Shown: positions 32,801-46,300 of the stretch, piece after piece
Position numbering within the stretch: position 1 is the first letter of the stretch
How the letters are laid out: the number at the start of each line of letters is the position of its first letter
From: Fagopyrum homotropicum
Taxonomy: Eukaryota; Streptophyta; Magnoliopsida; Caryophyllales; Polygonaceae
DNA: 64,000 nucleotides
Assembly (NCBI GenBank): GCA_033239125.1
Contig: BSWB01000004.1
Coordinates: 120,909,235-120,973,234 of the forward strand
Direction: 5' to 3'
The notes under the pieces: generated by a model
Database searches by the model: none
What the model was told of the DNA's origin: nothing
What the model saw: the letters and a program-made list of their open reading frames with translations, nothing else
Translations under genes and position numbers: made by a program

Positions 32801-33008
32801 TGTTCTTCATATGCGTCGTTTTATTTATCTTTTCTTGTAAGGCTGATACATATTCTCCATGTATATATTGTTTAAAGTTTTCAAATGTTTTAAATACTTT
32901 TGTGCCTTGTTGTAAGATCCAAGTAAAATTGTTGTCAAACTAAGGTCGGGACCCATTGTGAGGTCCTAATCAGTAGCTCTCCGAGTTCTCAGAATTTGGG
33001 GTGTTACA
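29814..33008 (+). mobile_element. LARD 5' LTR (3195 bp)
   Basis: It starts TGTAATATCCGG and ends GGTGTTACA. It carries two tandem hairpins near the start: stem TTTTATCATTTTATGT / ACATAAAATGATAAAA at 29913-29928 and 29941-29956, and TATCATTTTATGT / ACATAAAATGATA at 29987-29999 and 30012-30024. Short ORFs (30066-30263 and others) are not conserved as proteins. Confidence 0.9.
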
Positions 33009-33009
33009 A

Positions 33010-33023
33010 TATGGTATCAGAGC
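33010..33023 (+). promoter_or_regulatory. Primer binding site (initiator Met type)
   Basis: TATGGTATCAGAGC right after the LTR matches the complement of plant initiator methionine tRNA (TGGTATCAGAGC). Confidence 0.85.
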
Positions 33024-36000
33024 TCTGGATTGGCAACAATGGCACTTGAAATCTTCTGAAAGACCGATTGTATAAAATAATTAGAACCCGAAAGGGGTCT
33101 AAAATTTTCAAAACGGATTTATTTTTTTACACGAGTATAGTCGAGTTGTGGGTTAGTAGTACGTCGGACTACCATCGCTCTCCGTGGATCTCTGCAACTT
33201 AGAATGATAGGTGTGTTAGTTAGTATATAGACTTATATCGATATGTTCTAATGTATGATTATATATATGTATATGTATAACATGTTAGTATCCTAAAGGA
33301 TATTTTGTATCCTTTAGTTGTGATATAATGAAGAGATTATCGCCTCATTATAAATCGGTAGCGGACTTGAAGAGTTTTCAACACGAGGCAATGAAATCGA
33401 ACCCTGAATTGAGTATTATACTCGGGTAGGTTGCTTGGTGATCCTTATAAAGTATTCAAACAACAAGTGAGCAAGGAAGTAAAGTTGTGAAGATAATTGT
33501 TACCACAAGCACAATCAGATGAGGAAGAAATTCCTGAGTCAGTTCAGTTAGAAGGAATAGAAGGTCGTACAAGGAACTCGAGCAAACGAGGCCGAGAGAT
33601 GGAATTAGAGGAACCATGCAAGAGACTACAAGAGTGCGGAGCAGAGATAACAATATTGAACCGAGACAAGTAGAATTGAGTACAACCAAGATTGCGGAAT
33701 CAAGGACATTATAATCGAGGCAGATGCCCCATAGACCATTATGGGCATGAGAAACCAGAAGAGACAAAGGGTCAATCCGAGTGTGAGAATCTAAGGTGCA
33801 TGGAATGAAGACCTACAAGTGAGTGTAAAAGCGAAAAGGAAGACCCCACAAGCGTGGGGAGGTTTTGACCCTCCTTAGAGATATAAGTAGTTTGAAAGAA
33901 ACCGCAACGCCAATATCCAAAGAATGGAAGCCTGTAGCAGGGTCAACGGAGTTTCATGAAGGCGATATCACCACTAACTCCAGTGAAGAAATCTGTATGG
34001 GAGTACGGCCTTGCTAGACTCGAGAGTCCAAGGTAACCCGAATTATCACGGGACCTAAGCCATCAACACAGATGGTCCATGCAAAAGGAACTGCAAGAGG
34101 ATGATCATTACGGCCATAAGAATTTCAAAGACGCTTGCAAGCTATCGTGAAAACTTGAAACGACTATTTATGCCAGATGAATGACACAATCGGACTAGAG
34201 AAATGGACTTAGCCTATAAGAAGCGGAAGAGTGAAAGATAAGACGAACTAAAGAAGGATAAAAGGATAAATCTAGTAAGTGATGTGCACCAAAATTTTAA
34301 TACTAGTAGAGGTATGAAATTGAGATACGTCAATTATAGACTGACCTATGTCAACCAAGGACGTGCCAGTATTGTTTGGTATTGACGAGTTATGCGCCGT
34401 TACGAAGAGATATTTGTGATTGTGGATCTATGGAGTAGCTTTACCGGCGCCTTAGAGGATTTCCTCAAGTAGGCAACGACAACCTTCTTGGATGAATTAC
34501 AGGTATAAAGAGAAACGTTTTAAGGGTTACTTTTTTGCTAGTTAAGATCAAACTCCGGTCAAGTCGGGGAGTTTGGATCCGTGGTAGAAGAATTAAGAAA
34601 GTAAGCGGAAGAAGTTGTTTTTTTGTTCAATCGTTGTTTTATTTTCTTAAGGCAAGTAAAGAAGGTACTTGGTACTTCATCCGTATAAGACTCATGGTGT
34701 AATTGGAAGAAAGAGTTTTGTGGTCAATCATTTTATACTTAATAGAAAAGGTCCTTATGATTAATGAGTGACAACATGATAATCAGAGTAGCGCAACAGA
34801 AGCGTGGTGGGTCCTAACCCACAAAGCAAGAACCTCAAGGGTACTGATGGATGTCGTGTCGAGTTTAAGATGGTGATAGTTAGTGAAATGCATTCTAGTT
34901 GAAAGAAACTTGAGATAGGCTATGTGAATGACTGGAAATGTTGTACGGAAACTTAGGTGCATGTAGAGGTAATAGAAGGAGACTGGTACCCTATTAAGGA
35001 TCCGAGTGAAGAGTGATGGCTTTGTTACATGTTGCCAAACAAGTAGTGTGGAATTCTATACTAATAGAATACTCTAGAGTGAGTTTTCAGGATGGGTTAG
35101 GAAAGAATTAATGATGTAATAAAAGAATATTGTGCATGGCTTGCACTAGAAAGCTCAAAGTGAGTAACTACCATCCTGAGTCGAAGATACATAAGATAGA
35201 GAAGCGACAAGAGTATACTTGCAACCTAGTAACCGTTCTTAAAGAAAGTATAATCTCGGAGTAGATTTTATGTGTAACATTATGTCGGAACAGAGCCTAG
35301 TTGCGTTTTGAGTTAGAGGGATATTAGTAGTCCGATAAAAGTGGAGGGTACAAGAGTTCAATGTTGATGGTGTGTTAGCATGTATCGAGTATTTATGATC
35401 AAATAACTGGATATAAGATCACTTTGTGTCTAATACCGTCATTACGGACATATTCTATGTCACTTAAGATCTTGGGTAATGCGTGGGAAGCCTGGGTTAG
35501 AGTTAACGATAAATTAGAGATCTATAAATAATATAACAATGCCAAGTGAAAAAAAAAGAGAGAGAGGATGACCACTAGATTTGATTTTAGTTGTCTCGAG
35601 TGTTAGACCGGAAAAGGGTAAAGGTGACGATTCCTTATATGAGGAATAAGATGATTGAGTAATATTAAAAGACAAGACCAAGTGGGTCGTGATACGAAGA
35701 GCATTGAGCACTTGGTAAGTGTTGGTGGATGTCCAAGACCTTGGACCTGATTGTGTAGTCAGAACCTTTTCAGAAGGCCAGAAGCAAGTGGTCATGACGA
35801 AGGGAAAAAGTTGAATAGATCATTTTCCGTAGGGTCCTTAAAAGATCTAGAAGTGAGTTGTGTAAGACAACCATTAAAAGTTTTAAAGCGGTTTAAAAGT
35901 GACTGATGGACTAGTACTCCTCGCCCTATTGGAGAGTGCAGCTTCAGTTTTCCACAGAGACTAAGTTTGGGAACTAAGTTATAGATTTTCAGTTGGAGAA

Positions 36001-36635
36001 ATACCTACCAGACATGAGTTAGGTGATCAGATTAGAGGAGCAGACAGTTGAGCCGGATGATACCGGTGAGATATCCGGTAACCACTCTAGAACGTGGTGG
36101 CAGACGCTTGTGATGTAAGTACCTGAAAAGATTTAAGATTCAGTGGTTTTAGGAAAAGCTGATAAAGCTACCTAAGATATCGGGATAGTAAATGACGTAA
36201 CCTTTCAAAGACCTATGTAGCGATAGTTGTAATCTCGGGAGTGACGAGTTAGGGCTTGACCTTGTATGTGTGATATTGTTTGACTACTTGTTCATTTCAT
36301 GATTGAGTGCTTATTCAGTGATGTGTGCTTTTGGTAACCTTGATGTGCGGGATACTTAGATGTGGAAACGATGAGAATTTTGAGTAGTGATCAGATATAC
36401 CCGTTTAGTGCCTTAAAGGCCGATCAGGAATGTCTTACCCTAAGTTTCGGGACGAAACTTATTGTTAAGGGGGAATTGATGTAATATCCGGAAATTTTCT
36501 TCCGACTAGTCCCGAAACAATAAGAACTTGACCGATTATGACGTTTTCGGCGCTTTAGTTCTTTAGTATGGATTCCGACATTTTGTTATCTTCTTTTTAA
36601 GTTTCGGGATGAAACTTATTTTAAGGGGGTACTAA
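33024..36635 (+). other. LARD internal non-coding region
   Basis: 3.6 kb without a convincing ORF on either strand. Near the 3' end two AAGTTTCGGGA-GAAACTT blocks, each followed by a purine tract and TGTAATATCCGG, lie 156 bp apart (36441-36491 and 36596-36647). The first is a relic or an alternative LTR start. Confidence 0.7.
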
Positions 36636-39600
36636 TGTAATATCCGGAATTTTTATTCAGTTTAATTCCGAAGCAAATCGAACTTCGAGCCGTTGACGGT
36701 TTTCCATTCTATCTAGTATTTCTTTCTTCACGAATTTTATCATTTTATGTAGAATTTAATTCACATAAAATGATAAAATTATATCAAGCTCTAATTCTTA
36801 TTATTATTTATCATTTTATGTAGAATTTAATTCACATAAAATGATAGATTTATATCAAACCCTAGTTATTATAATTCATTCTTATCAATGACTTTAGACG
36901 AGATCATGACAAGCTGTGACGAGATCATGACTAAGCTGAGACGAGGCCATGACAAAGCCCGACAAACCTGTGACAAACTCATTCATGGGCCTGACAAGGC
37001 CATGACGAGTTTTGACAGGTTTTTGACAAACTATTCAGCCCACATTCTTCCCTTGATTCAGCCCACCTCTTTTGCCTTGCTCCAGCCCACACCGGACCTA
37101 CTGTTGCCCAGCCAGCCAAGCCTTCAACAGCCCATGTCTTCAGCTGCATCTCGCAGCCCAGGAAGCCCAGACAGAAGCATCCTAGTTCACCCCACTCCTG
37201 TTGTCCAGGAAGCCTAGCCGCTTGATGTGAAGAAGAAACCGTCAGCTCCCTCTCTCCCCATATCTTGTAACGCTCCCTGATTTCACGCAGAAGAGTGTAC
37301 AGAATCAGCAACGCCACATTCACTCCCCATCCTTCATTCGCACAACAGATCGCCTCCCACTTTTGCGTCCGGATTCACGTACAGAAGAGCAACCATTTCG
37401 TTCCTCCTCAGCCAGATCGGGTTCCTCATTCGCACAATAGATCGAGTTCCTCCCCTACCACGCTCACACCTACGCTCTCACCTTGGCCATTCTGCAACTC
37501 AGCCGACGACATGAGTTGAAGCAACAGGGGGACGCTTGCTACTCTTATGTCCGGACAGCAAGCCTCGCAACAGCCGGTCTCCCCAAAGCCTTGTACATCA
37601 TGGCAGTTGTAGTACCGAGACCTTGATCTGATCAACCGATTCTCCTCTAGTGTTGACAGAGGATTGATCCCCCAACAGTCCGGTAAGTGGCTCCCTCAAT
37701 TACCCCTTCACTTCACTTTGACTCAGTTGGCTAAGGCCTTGATGTGAGGGTGTCATGGTCATATTGAGACAGTGCAGCCATCTCTCGAATCATCCCCTCC
37801 CTCACAAGTGTAGCAACTTACCCTCGCGGTCCATCCTTAGGAACTCACGTAGAAACAAGTTGTAGTAGCCTTGCCTCCCTCCTTGTCGAGTATTGTAGTT
37901 GCGTATGACCATGCTCTTCCTCCTTACTTTATTTAGTCAGATATGTACTTATAGTTGTCTCTAAACCATCTTACAATCTATATATTACAGCCAAGGAACA
38001 ACTACAATGAGCTGTTGCAATTTCTCAGTTTTCCAACAATGATGAGCAGTCAACTTCGGGTCCAAATTTGAGTAAGCTGGACTCTTCCTTTTTGGCTGGT
38101 TTTCGGATATGTCATAGACAGTAGTACATAGTATAACATACTAAAATTTGGGAAGAATCGGAGTTACGGTTTGAGAGTTATTCTGTTCCAAAGTTGACGC
38201 CTCATGCGGTTTTTATATATGTGCTGAGTGTTGGGGAAAACAGCGAGTGATGCTGTTTTGTGAGATCGTTTTGAATAAGCTCTTGATCTCCGTTGGGCTT
38301 GAATTTTGGATATGAAATGGTTGACATATTATTGTAGAACATATTAAAATATGATTTTGATCTCCTTTGCGGTTGAATTTTGGATATATTATAGATAAGA
38401 TTTTATAGTAGAACATATCAAAATTTGGGGTAAATCCAGGGAGTAGTTTAGGAGATGATTTTTCAAAGTTAAGACAGTGTGTTGTTTGTTAAGTGTTGTA
38501 ACCAACTTTATAAATTTTTGTAGAAGTGATGGTTGATCAGTTTTAAGAAATTCTTGCTCCTAGGAGTAGATGAGATATCATAGATGATCTAAGGAATTAT
38601 TTCGGAATTTTTATAAGATTATTCGAATTTTATATTTGAAGCCGAAGTTGGACCTTAACGATCTTTCCGAAAATAAGGAAATGGGTAAATTGTCAGTTTG
38701 TAACCAAACTCATCTTTAGGAGTTAGAATATGACTCTTTAGTCTCAAATAAGAATTTAGGCATGAATTAGGGAATTTTTGGAAGTTTCGACACCAAGGGT
38801 AAAATAGTCATTTTACCATAAATTAATATTGTAATCAATTCCGTTCTATTAAGACCTACTATCTTAGAAGTCTTAGACTTCTAATCACCTAGAAAGTGTG
38901 CTACACACTTGCCTCCTTTGACAGGCCACTGAATTCCTACTGTACAGATCGATTTGCAAATTAGAAAGTCGAGATCTGATTCAGGTAAGTCCACGGACTT
39001 ACTTAGCTGGCTTCTTGTATGAGTGTAATGTGTATGAGTGGTGTTTTTTAGTTATAATAAATAACGAAACCGGATTAGGCCGACTTTATTATTTACATAA
39101 TTGACCCAAGTGTATGATAACGGGTCGTGACATCATTTGCCTAGCTCTTGCGAGAGTCTAGGAGGTTCCCTGCGACCAGCCCAGTCAGGTAGACGGTCAG
39201 ATGCATTAGTACCATTCCGCGTTGGTAAACGGGGACAGGGGCGAGGTTTGGGAATCCCTCGTGTCACAAAATAAGTATCATTAGTAATGACATATCACCT
39301 AATTAAAAGATAATAAAAAGGATTGAGTGTTGCATGTTGATTGTGTATGTTGTGTGTTTGTGCTTTTACCTTTACACTTATGCATAGAATGTTAGTTAAC
39401 GGTTTTATACCGCTTGTAGATGTCTTGCAAGTTAATACAGTTGTAGAGAGATCCGGAGGGAATGGTCAGCCGGGTCCACGTACTCATTTAGTTGGGGACG
39501 AGGTTGCCTTATGTTCTTCATATGCGTCGTTTTATTTATCTTTTCTTGTAAGGCTGATACATATTCTCCATGTATATATTGTTTAAAGTTTTCAAATGTT

Positions 39601-39719
39601 TTAAATACTTTTGTGCCTTGTTGTAAGATCCAAGTAAAATTGTTGTCAAACTAAGGTCGGGACCCATTGTGAGGTCCTAATCAGTAGCTCTCCGAGTTCT
39701 CAGAATTTGGGGTGTTACA
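36636..39719 (+). mobile_element. LARD 3' LTR (3084 bp)
   Basis: It begins TGTAATATCCGG after the purine tract TTAAGGGGGT and ends GTGTTACA at 39719. It differs from the 5' LTR by scattered substitutions and a ~110-bp deletion near 38350 between short similar sequences (GTAGAACATATTA). The twin hairpins are retained (36735-36778 and 36809-36846). Confidence 0.9.
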
Positions 39720-39724
39720 AGGGT
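39720..39724. repeat. Target site duplication, right copy (AGGGT)
   Basis: This copy matches 29809-29813. Confidence 0.9.
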
Positions 39725-42700
39725 AGCTTTGGTATAGTTTGTGCCTGGTAAAAATCAAGCATAACTTAGATGAAAAAGAAAACCAAAAACAAAAATTATG
39801 TCAACTAAGCCTTCAGCAATACATGTGTGAAATAAATAGTATCAGGAGCATTGTACTGCATTGCATTTGAACGGAGCAAAAATACATACTTTCTGCAAGA
39901 TAGAACAAATGAATCAGCAATTGAGCACCATAAGCAAAGTAAAAGGTAAAACATGACATAACATATCAACAAAATAAAGTAGAACAATATTATTACTTCA
40001 ACTTCTAAGCTAGATATTTAAGGGGACAAAAGTATATTATTTAAATCCTAAATATTATCTCTTTCTTCAAACTTTTTCCCATGGCGCTACACAAGTGAGT
40101 CATAGTTTCAAATCCTAATTTATGTTTTGAAATAGATTTCATATCTAATAGACTATATACCACATTCTAAAACCTTATTAGAATCCAAGAAATGAGGTAA
40201 ACAAAACTTTAACAACTTGCCTTGAATCCAATGAGTACAGACCAAGTGCAGGGCAAACATGTAGTAACCCTCAAGGGTGAAGATACAAATTTGAATATCA
40301 AATGTTATAATTGCCATGGGTGCTTTCTAATAAGTTAGAAATGATAAATTGGTCGTGTTATAGTGTAAATTGGTAGTATTGTAGCTATAAGTTAAAAACA
40401 GTAAAATGACAAATACTACTCCACCTTCAAAATAGTCAAAGCTTCAGGGTATGGTGGAAACATAAATAATGTACAATACACTCTAAATTAAAAGCGGAGG
40501 GAATGGAACAATACCTGGAAAGAGAGTCTTGAAAGAACTGATTATCCAAGCTTACATGATCCATCAACCCATTGAACACAGGGGCTAATTCACATGCTTG
40601 CTTCCAGTTTGCTTCAGGAAATGAAATGGGTATGGTTTGAAGATACATGCAGCAGAATGTAGAAATTTAGCAGTTTTAATAATATGAATAAAAAGACAGG
40701 CTTAGTATACATGCAAGAAATTAATTGGTAGAAGAATAATTCTGAAGTATACCTTTTTGAAGATGAGCAATTCAAGAGCAGCAAGAAAATAGGATTTCAT
40801 AAGATTTTTTTAATTGATAATAATGATTTTCAATGTCATAGAAAATAGCAATTAGGGAATTTTTATATTCATAATCTTTGACTCTAGGATTTGAGGCTAG
40901 TGATGGACATATACAAATTCAAGAAACATTAAGGAAACCCTGAATTCAAAGAACAACAAGAAAACCCACATCAGGTTCTTATGTAACTCCAAAAGGATGA
41001 CACAGAAACGAAAAACTGAAATCGGCCCAATTCAATTGGGTCAGATTGAACAAAAGGGTAAACCTTAAAATCCCAAAAGGATGCAGCAATTAAGAAATCA
41101 AATGAAACCAAGCCGAACCATACTGAACAAAACATAGTAGCAAAAATGAAAGGAAAAAAAAGAACATGTAGAAGGAAAGAAACATACCTTATTATCGGAA
41201 CAAGAAAGGTTGCAATTAGAGCTTGGTTCACGATCCCCAACAGCTAAAAAACCCTGTGTCGCTTGGTGTTGAAATTCGCTTATTAAAATCTAAAGCTGCC
41301 AAATGCACTTCAAAAGCATCCAAAACCGAACTTAATTTTAGCATAGTTTGTCATCGGCTGGAAAAAATTAACAAGAACAGAAAAGAAAGAACCCATCTCG
41401 ATTGGGGAAGAAGATGTCGTAAGATGCAGAAGAAAAAACCATACCCCATGGATTTCACCATTTCTAGAAGGAGAGAACCGCATCTTCAACTACAAAATCA
41501 AAGAAGTTTAGAGAGATGACATACAGGGCAGTGAAATTAGAGAAAAGAGAAAAAGCCCTCTACCAATCCGGGAACAAACTTCAGGCGGCTCTCGGACTAA
41601 GAAAGGCGACAACCAGTCAGACATCAAGGAGTGGAGTCGTCGTCACCGATGAAGGAGCGGGATCCAGGGTAAGCGGAAAATGTCAGGATAAGAGGAACCC
41701 ATGAAAATGGAAAGAAGATCCAGAGCTCACCAAATCCTAAATTGAGACGTTGAAAGACGAAGACGAAACATGAGACATCGTAGATCTCAATCTTACAATA
41801 AAATCGAGAAGAAAACCAAAATAAGTGTAGAGAAAACTTGAGGAGCGAGAACAAACCCGCTCCCGGATTCTCTCACAGAATTCCTTGAATCCCTGCTGAA
41901 TTCCGGTGGACTCAATTGAACAAAAATGGTGAAAATAGTGGAAGAGGAAGTTGAAAAGCTTACCCCTAGAGCCGGAGTCGGTGCATATGGAGTCGATCCA
42001 CCCCGAGGAAGGAGGCGAGGGCCTTGGAAAGCCAGGAATGAAGAATCTACCACCGAATCAAAGTGCATCATCTACCAAAACAAAACAAAAAACAGGAAAT
42101 TTTAAAGACGGAAGAAACACAATGAATCAAAACAAGATCGATCACATTATGTATAGTATCATGGAATAGTAAGGAAAAGCCGATCCAATGCAAAATCATG
42201 TGAGCCCATCAATTGCTTGAGAAAGGATTATGTAGAAGAGGCGATAGTTAGGTCGGGTTCTTCAGAAAGGATGTTGTAGAAAAGGTGGTGTTTGGGTCGG
42301 GTTCCGTCAACAACGCAAACCCTAATTTGTCTCACTGCAAACACAAATTGAAAGTGTTTTATGTGAGGTTATTGATTGCTTCAAGAAGAAGCTGAAAAGG
42401 AGAGAGGAGAGACTAACAGGTGTATGAGGAAGCTCAAAAGGAGAGAGGAGAGACTAACACGTGTATATGTAAGGCTCAACGTGTCACCCAACGTCAAATC
42501 ATTACTGAAGCCTGCAAAAATTAAACAGGTAGTCCACGCAATGACTGCATCCCACAAACTTAAACAGGTAGTCCACGTAATTATTTTAATAATTCAAGGA
42601 CAAAATAGTCATTAATCATGTCCAAGCTCCCTATTCATTGGAGAAACTCTCACTTTTATTACAGTAAGAATTTCAAGAATTATTACATGTTTTTTCCGTG

Positions 42701-43356
42701 TTCGATCCCGAGCTTATACTATGATTGAAAATTATAATTAGATAACTAAAGCATACCCTTTAATCTGTATAGTTATGCTTATTTGATTGGATTTGACTTT
42801 GTACGGTTTTGTTCATGCAAAGCCACAAAATTGCGATAGGCTTAAGAAATAGACTTTTCCATTTTAGTATGCGGTAGATAGAATACTTGAAAAAGATATG
42901 GTAGAGGATATTGACAGGAAAGATGAACGAACGAAGGAAGTAGTTATATTGAATTTAGATGGCATGTTTACAAAATCAACAAGCATAGACAATTTAGTTA
43001 AAACGTCGCCATCTATAACATGGTTTAGCAAGTTGCTTTCAACATGAATCTAATTCTGCATACAGAAGAATGCCAGTTACATCTGAATTGATGAAGATTC
43101 CGGGACTAAATCCTTCTCAAGTGTTGACAGCATCAAGATAGATTGTTCTTAGTCCTCGTACTAAAATGGAAAAGGAAACAGGTATGAGCATGAACCAAAC
43201 ATATTTTCATACTTGCATCAAGTTCAACGACCAACAACAGCGCAAATATAAGCTTAAAACTCTAGAGTTGAATGAGCCAACAAGATTACAGAGGATTGAT
43301 TCCGGTGGTAAGAGCCACATGCAGCATTCAGAGATGCGTAGAGGAGACAACTTCTG
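39725..43356. other. Intergenic region with one orphan exon
   Basis: Apart from 40515-40648 no coding exon can be supported. A ~45-bp unit is tandemly repeated twice at about 42388-42470 (AAAAGGAGAGAGGAGAGAC in both). Long ORFs at 41624-42071 have no recognisable motif. This region also includes the 3' flank of the synthetase gene. Confidence 0.5.
40515..40648 (-). pseudogene. Orphan exon of glutathione synthetase
   Basis: The frame contains ISFPEANWKQACELAPVFN followed by a VSLDNQFFQDSLSR block, which I recognise as the N-terminal substrate-domain region of plant glutathione synthetase (the enzyme joining gamma-glutamylcysteine and glycine). It ends at a good donor (CTTTCCAG|GTATTG). No following exon is visible on the minus strand down to the LARD at 39724, and no clear first exon upstream. 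It is probably a gene fragment; the downstream part may have been lost or displaced. Confidence 0.55.
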
Positions 43357-46300
43357 TTATTTAACCTGAAACCCGAGATCCCTGAGTTGCTGAGGATCAA
43401 CTTCTGAGGGTGCTCGTGTGAGGGCACACTGTGCAGTGGTGGTTTTCGGGAAGGCAATCACGTCACGGATAGAACTAGTGCCTGCTAGGAGCATCACGAG
43501 TCTATCCAGGCCATAAGCAATCCCTCCTGAACCAAGACAACCGCGAGGAAATGGGAAAAGAAAATTTTAAAATTCAACATAATCAGAATATAAATACTTC
43601 TTTAGCAAGCATGGACAGTGGATGATTAAATGCCATTTTACCCCAAAAGTTAATATAGAAGATAATTAAGCGGAAGGACAAACGACGAACCGTGTGGAGG
43701 GGTGCCCATGTCGAAGGCCTCCAAAAGATAGCCAAACTTTTCTTCTGCCTGGCAAGAAGAAAATAATAAAGCACAATCAAAAACCGGTTTCGTCATGCTT
43801 TCATATTCACTTCGTCATATGAGGGAGCTGATGCACTGGAAAAATAATAAGAGTTCAAATTATTAGATGTATATACACATCACCTGTTCACGAGAAATTC
43901 CCAGGATATCAAATACTTTTTCTTGAATCTCACGCTTGTATATTCTTAAACTTCCGCCACCAATCTGAAAGCACCTCTTTAATGTAAATTTGCAGCTTCT
44001 ATTAAAATTTAAGAGCTCATTGGAAGGATAAGGTACCTCTACACCATTGTAAACCATGTCATACGCCAATGCACGAGCAGAGGGTAAATCATCCATGTCA
44101 TCAGGGTTTGGTGCTGTAAATGGGTGGTGCAAAGCCTGCCAAGAGATCAGTGGTTTAACAAAAATATGTTAACAGTTTAACTGAAAATCATTTTACTGGC
44201 AGAGAAGGTCACAAAATAGCAGTGGATACATCTGTATCATTAAAGAATGATCTCATAAAAATAGCAAGGCTAGTAAAGAAAAATTATGCTATAACACATT
44301 GATCAATTGAATTACATAAATTCATTTTCACATGAGATAAATCCTTACCTCAAGACGTTGCTCAGACTCATTCCATTCAAACATCGGAAAATCAGTGACC
44401 CATAGAATTGCATCCTTGGACTAATTCCAGTCAAAATACAGAAAATGGTCAAAGCATGTACACCCCAGCAAAAAATATAAACCAAATGTATGATCAGAAA
44501 CATCTTAAGCACCAAAAGAATATGCAGATGCTTACATGGTCAACCAAACCCAGTTCATTGGCAACCCATAATCTCAGTCGGTCCAACGTTTTATTAACGG
44601 ACTTGATCGGTCCCACAGCAAACAATATAAGATCACCTGACCCAGCTGAGCAACGGCTCAGTAAAATCTCTTTATTTTCTGAACTTAAACTCGCCACTAA
44701 GGCTGGAATCCCTTCCAATCCACCTAAAGAGATGTTATAGTTAGTCATACAACCATAGAGTTTTTCGTAAAGGAGGAGTTGCTAACTATATTCTACCATC
44801 ACTTGACACCTTAAGGAAAGGCAATCCCTTGGCTCCAGACTTCATAGCTTCGTTGTAGATATCACCTTTCTTTAAAGCTGTATTAGAGTAGACTTTTGCA
44901 CCAGAGGGCACAGTCAGTGCCTTTATTACTCCCCCCTTTGACAAGGCATCAGTGAAGACCTTGAATGAAGAATCTGAAAAGATATTAGAAACCTGGGGAG
45001 CGAGAAAAGAACATAAAGTCAGCAGATGCATGACACTTCGCTAATGATGCAATAACAAGCTGAACTTGATCATGGTTTACTATTACAATCCCCCCTACAT
45101 CATTAAGTTCAGAGATGCATTACTCTCTGGTAATAACGGAATAAGAAAATGAACTTGATTCATGGTTTACAACTACAACCTCTCCCACAGTTTAAATTTG
45201 GTAATACTGCACAATCATCTCGTAAATTGGGAACCAGCATTCAGTTTATTAGCCACGACTTTCCTACGATAAGATAATATTGCAGAATCATATTATCATT
45301 ATTATGTACTGCAGAAAGTGAGGAAAAAGACATGTTGAAAGGAAGAAGACAAGAAAAGCAATGTGTACACTTCAGAAATAAATAAAAAACAGAAGGGGAA
45401 CTTCCAGATGAAGCTAATGACATACATCCTTCAACTCAAGGTCAAAACGAAGATCTGGTCTATCTGATCCATAGCGATCCATTGCTTCAGCATATGTGAC
45501 CCTTGGGAAGGGATGTGGTAGCTCAACACCTTTAATCTCTGTAAACACCTGCAATGAGTGATCTCTATAATATTTTGTAATTCAGTTGTTCTTTAAGCTG
45601 GTGAATTATACTGAATACACAAAATGTGCAATACAGACCCTTCCATACGCGTTTGATTAATGAACCCAAAAGGATCAAGGATCATCACCAAATCAGAATG
45701 ATCCGGGAGGTAAACAAAAGAGTGGCTCTACAAAATTCCAAGTGATTTAAACTACCCTAGTGCAGTTCAGCTCTTTACAAGATTAAGATATAGATTCCTA
45801 TGCAAACCATACAAATAAACATGGTTGTACCACTAGAATGAGTAAGAACTATGTGGAAGAGTACCAAATTTATGACAATGGTTCTAAATTAAGATGCAAT
45901 ATTCACAAGATATGCCAAACCACCAGTTAATTCAGTGGGGATGGTCTATAGAACCCCAAGAATAAATATTTGCTCAAGTTTCAAGATGTATTGATCGAAC
46001 AAGCCCTTTGATTTGAATATCTCTTCTGTCTTTCCTCCATGGAACAGTATTATGACATTATGAGAATCTGGAGAGGAGTATTTTTATAACATCTTTATTA
46101 TGGCGTTCCTCTTATTTTTGTCTGACAAAGAAAATGTGATAGAGAAAGGACAAAAATCCTTTACAAAGTACACAGGTACAAACCTTCCTAATTAAATCTT
46201 CATTAAGCTTTAACATCTCCTCCAACGGAGTGAAGGACAACTCTATATCCAGCTGAGTGAACTCTGGTTGTCTATCAGCTCTAAGATCTTCATCCCGGAA

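Larger units (their letters stand above)
29814..39719 (+). mobile_element. Large retrotransposon derivative (non-coding LTR element)
   Basis: 9.9 kb with LTRs of 3195 and 3084 bp, ends TGTAATATCC...GTGTTACA, 5-bp duplication AGGGT, a PBS of initiator-Met type and a polypurine tract. The 3.6-kb internal region has no ORF longer than about 100 codons and no recognisable gag or pol motif. This fits the LARD class, which must be mobilised in trans. The AAGTTTCGGGACGAAACTT block next to the polypurine tract and the LTR ends resemble Tekay/Del chromoviruses (from memory of the family). The LTRs are very similar, so insertion is fairly recent. Confidence 0.9.

Noticed and set aside
33456..33767. Internal LARD ORF as a gag relic
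   Set aside because: No gag, zinc knuckle or pol motif is readable in any frame.
40971..41240. 89-codon hydrophobic minus-strand ORF as a membrane protein
   Set aside because: It lies in AT-rich intergenic or intronic sequence, has no recognisable motif and its composition follows base bias.
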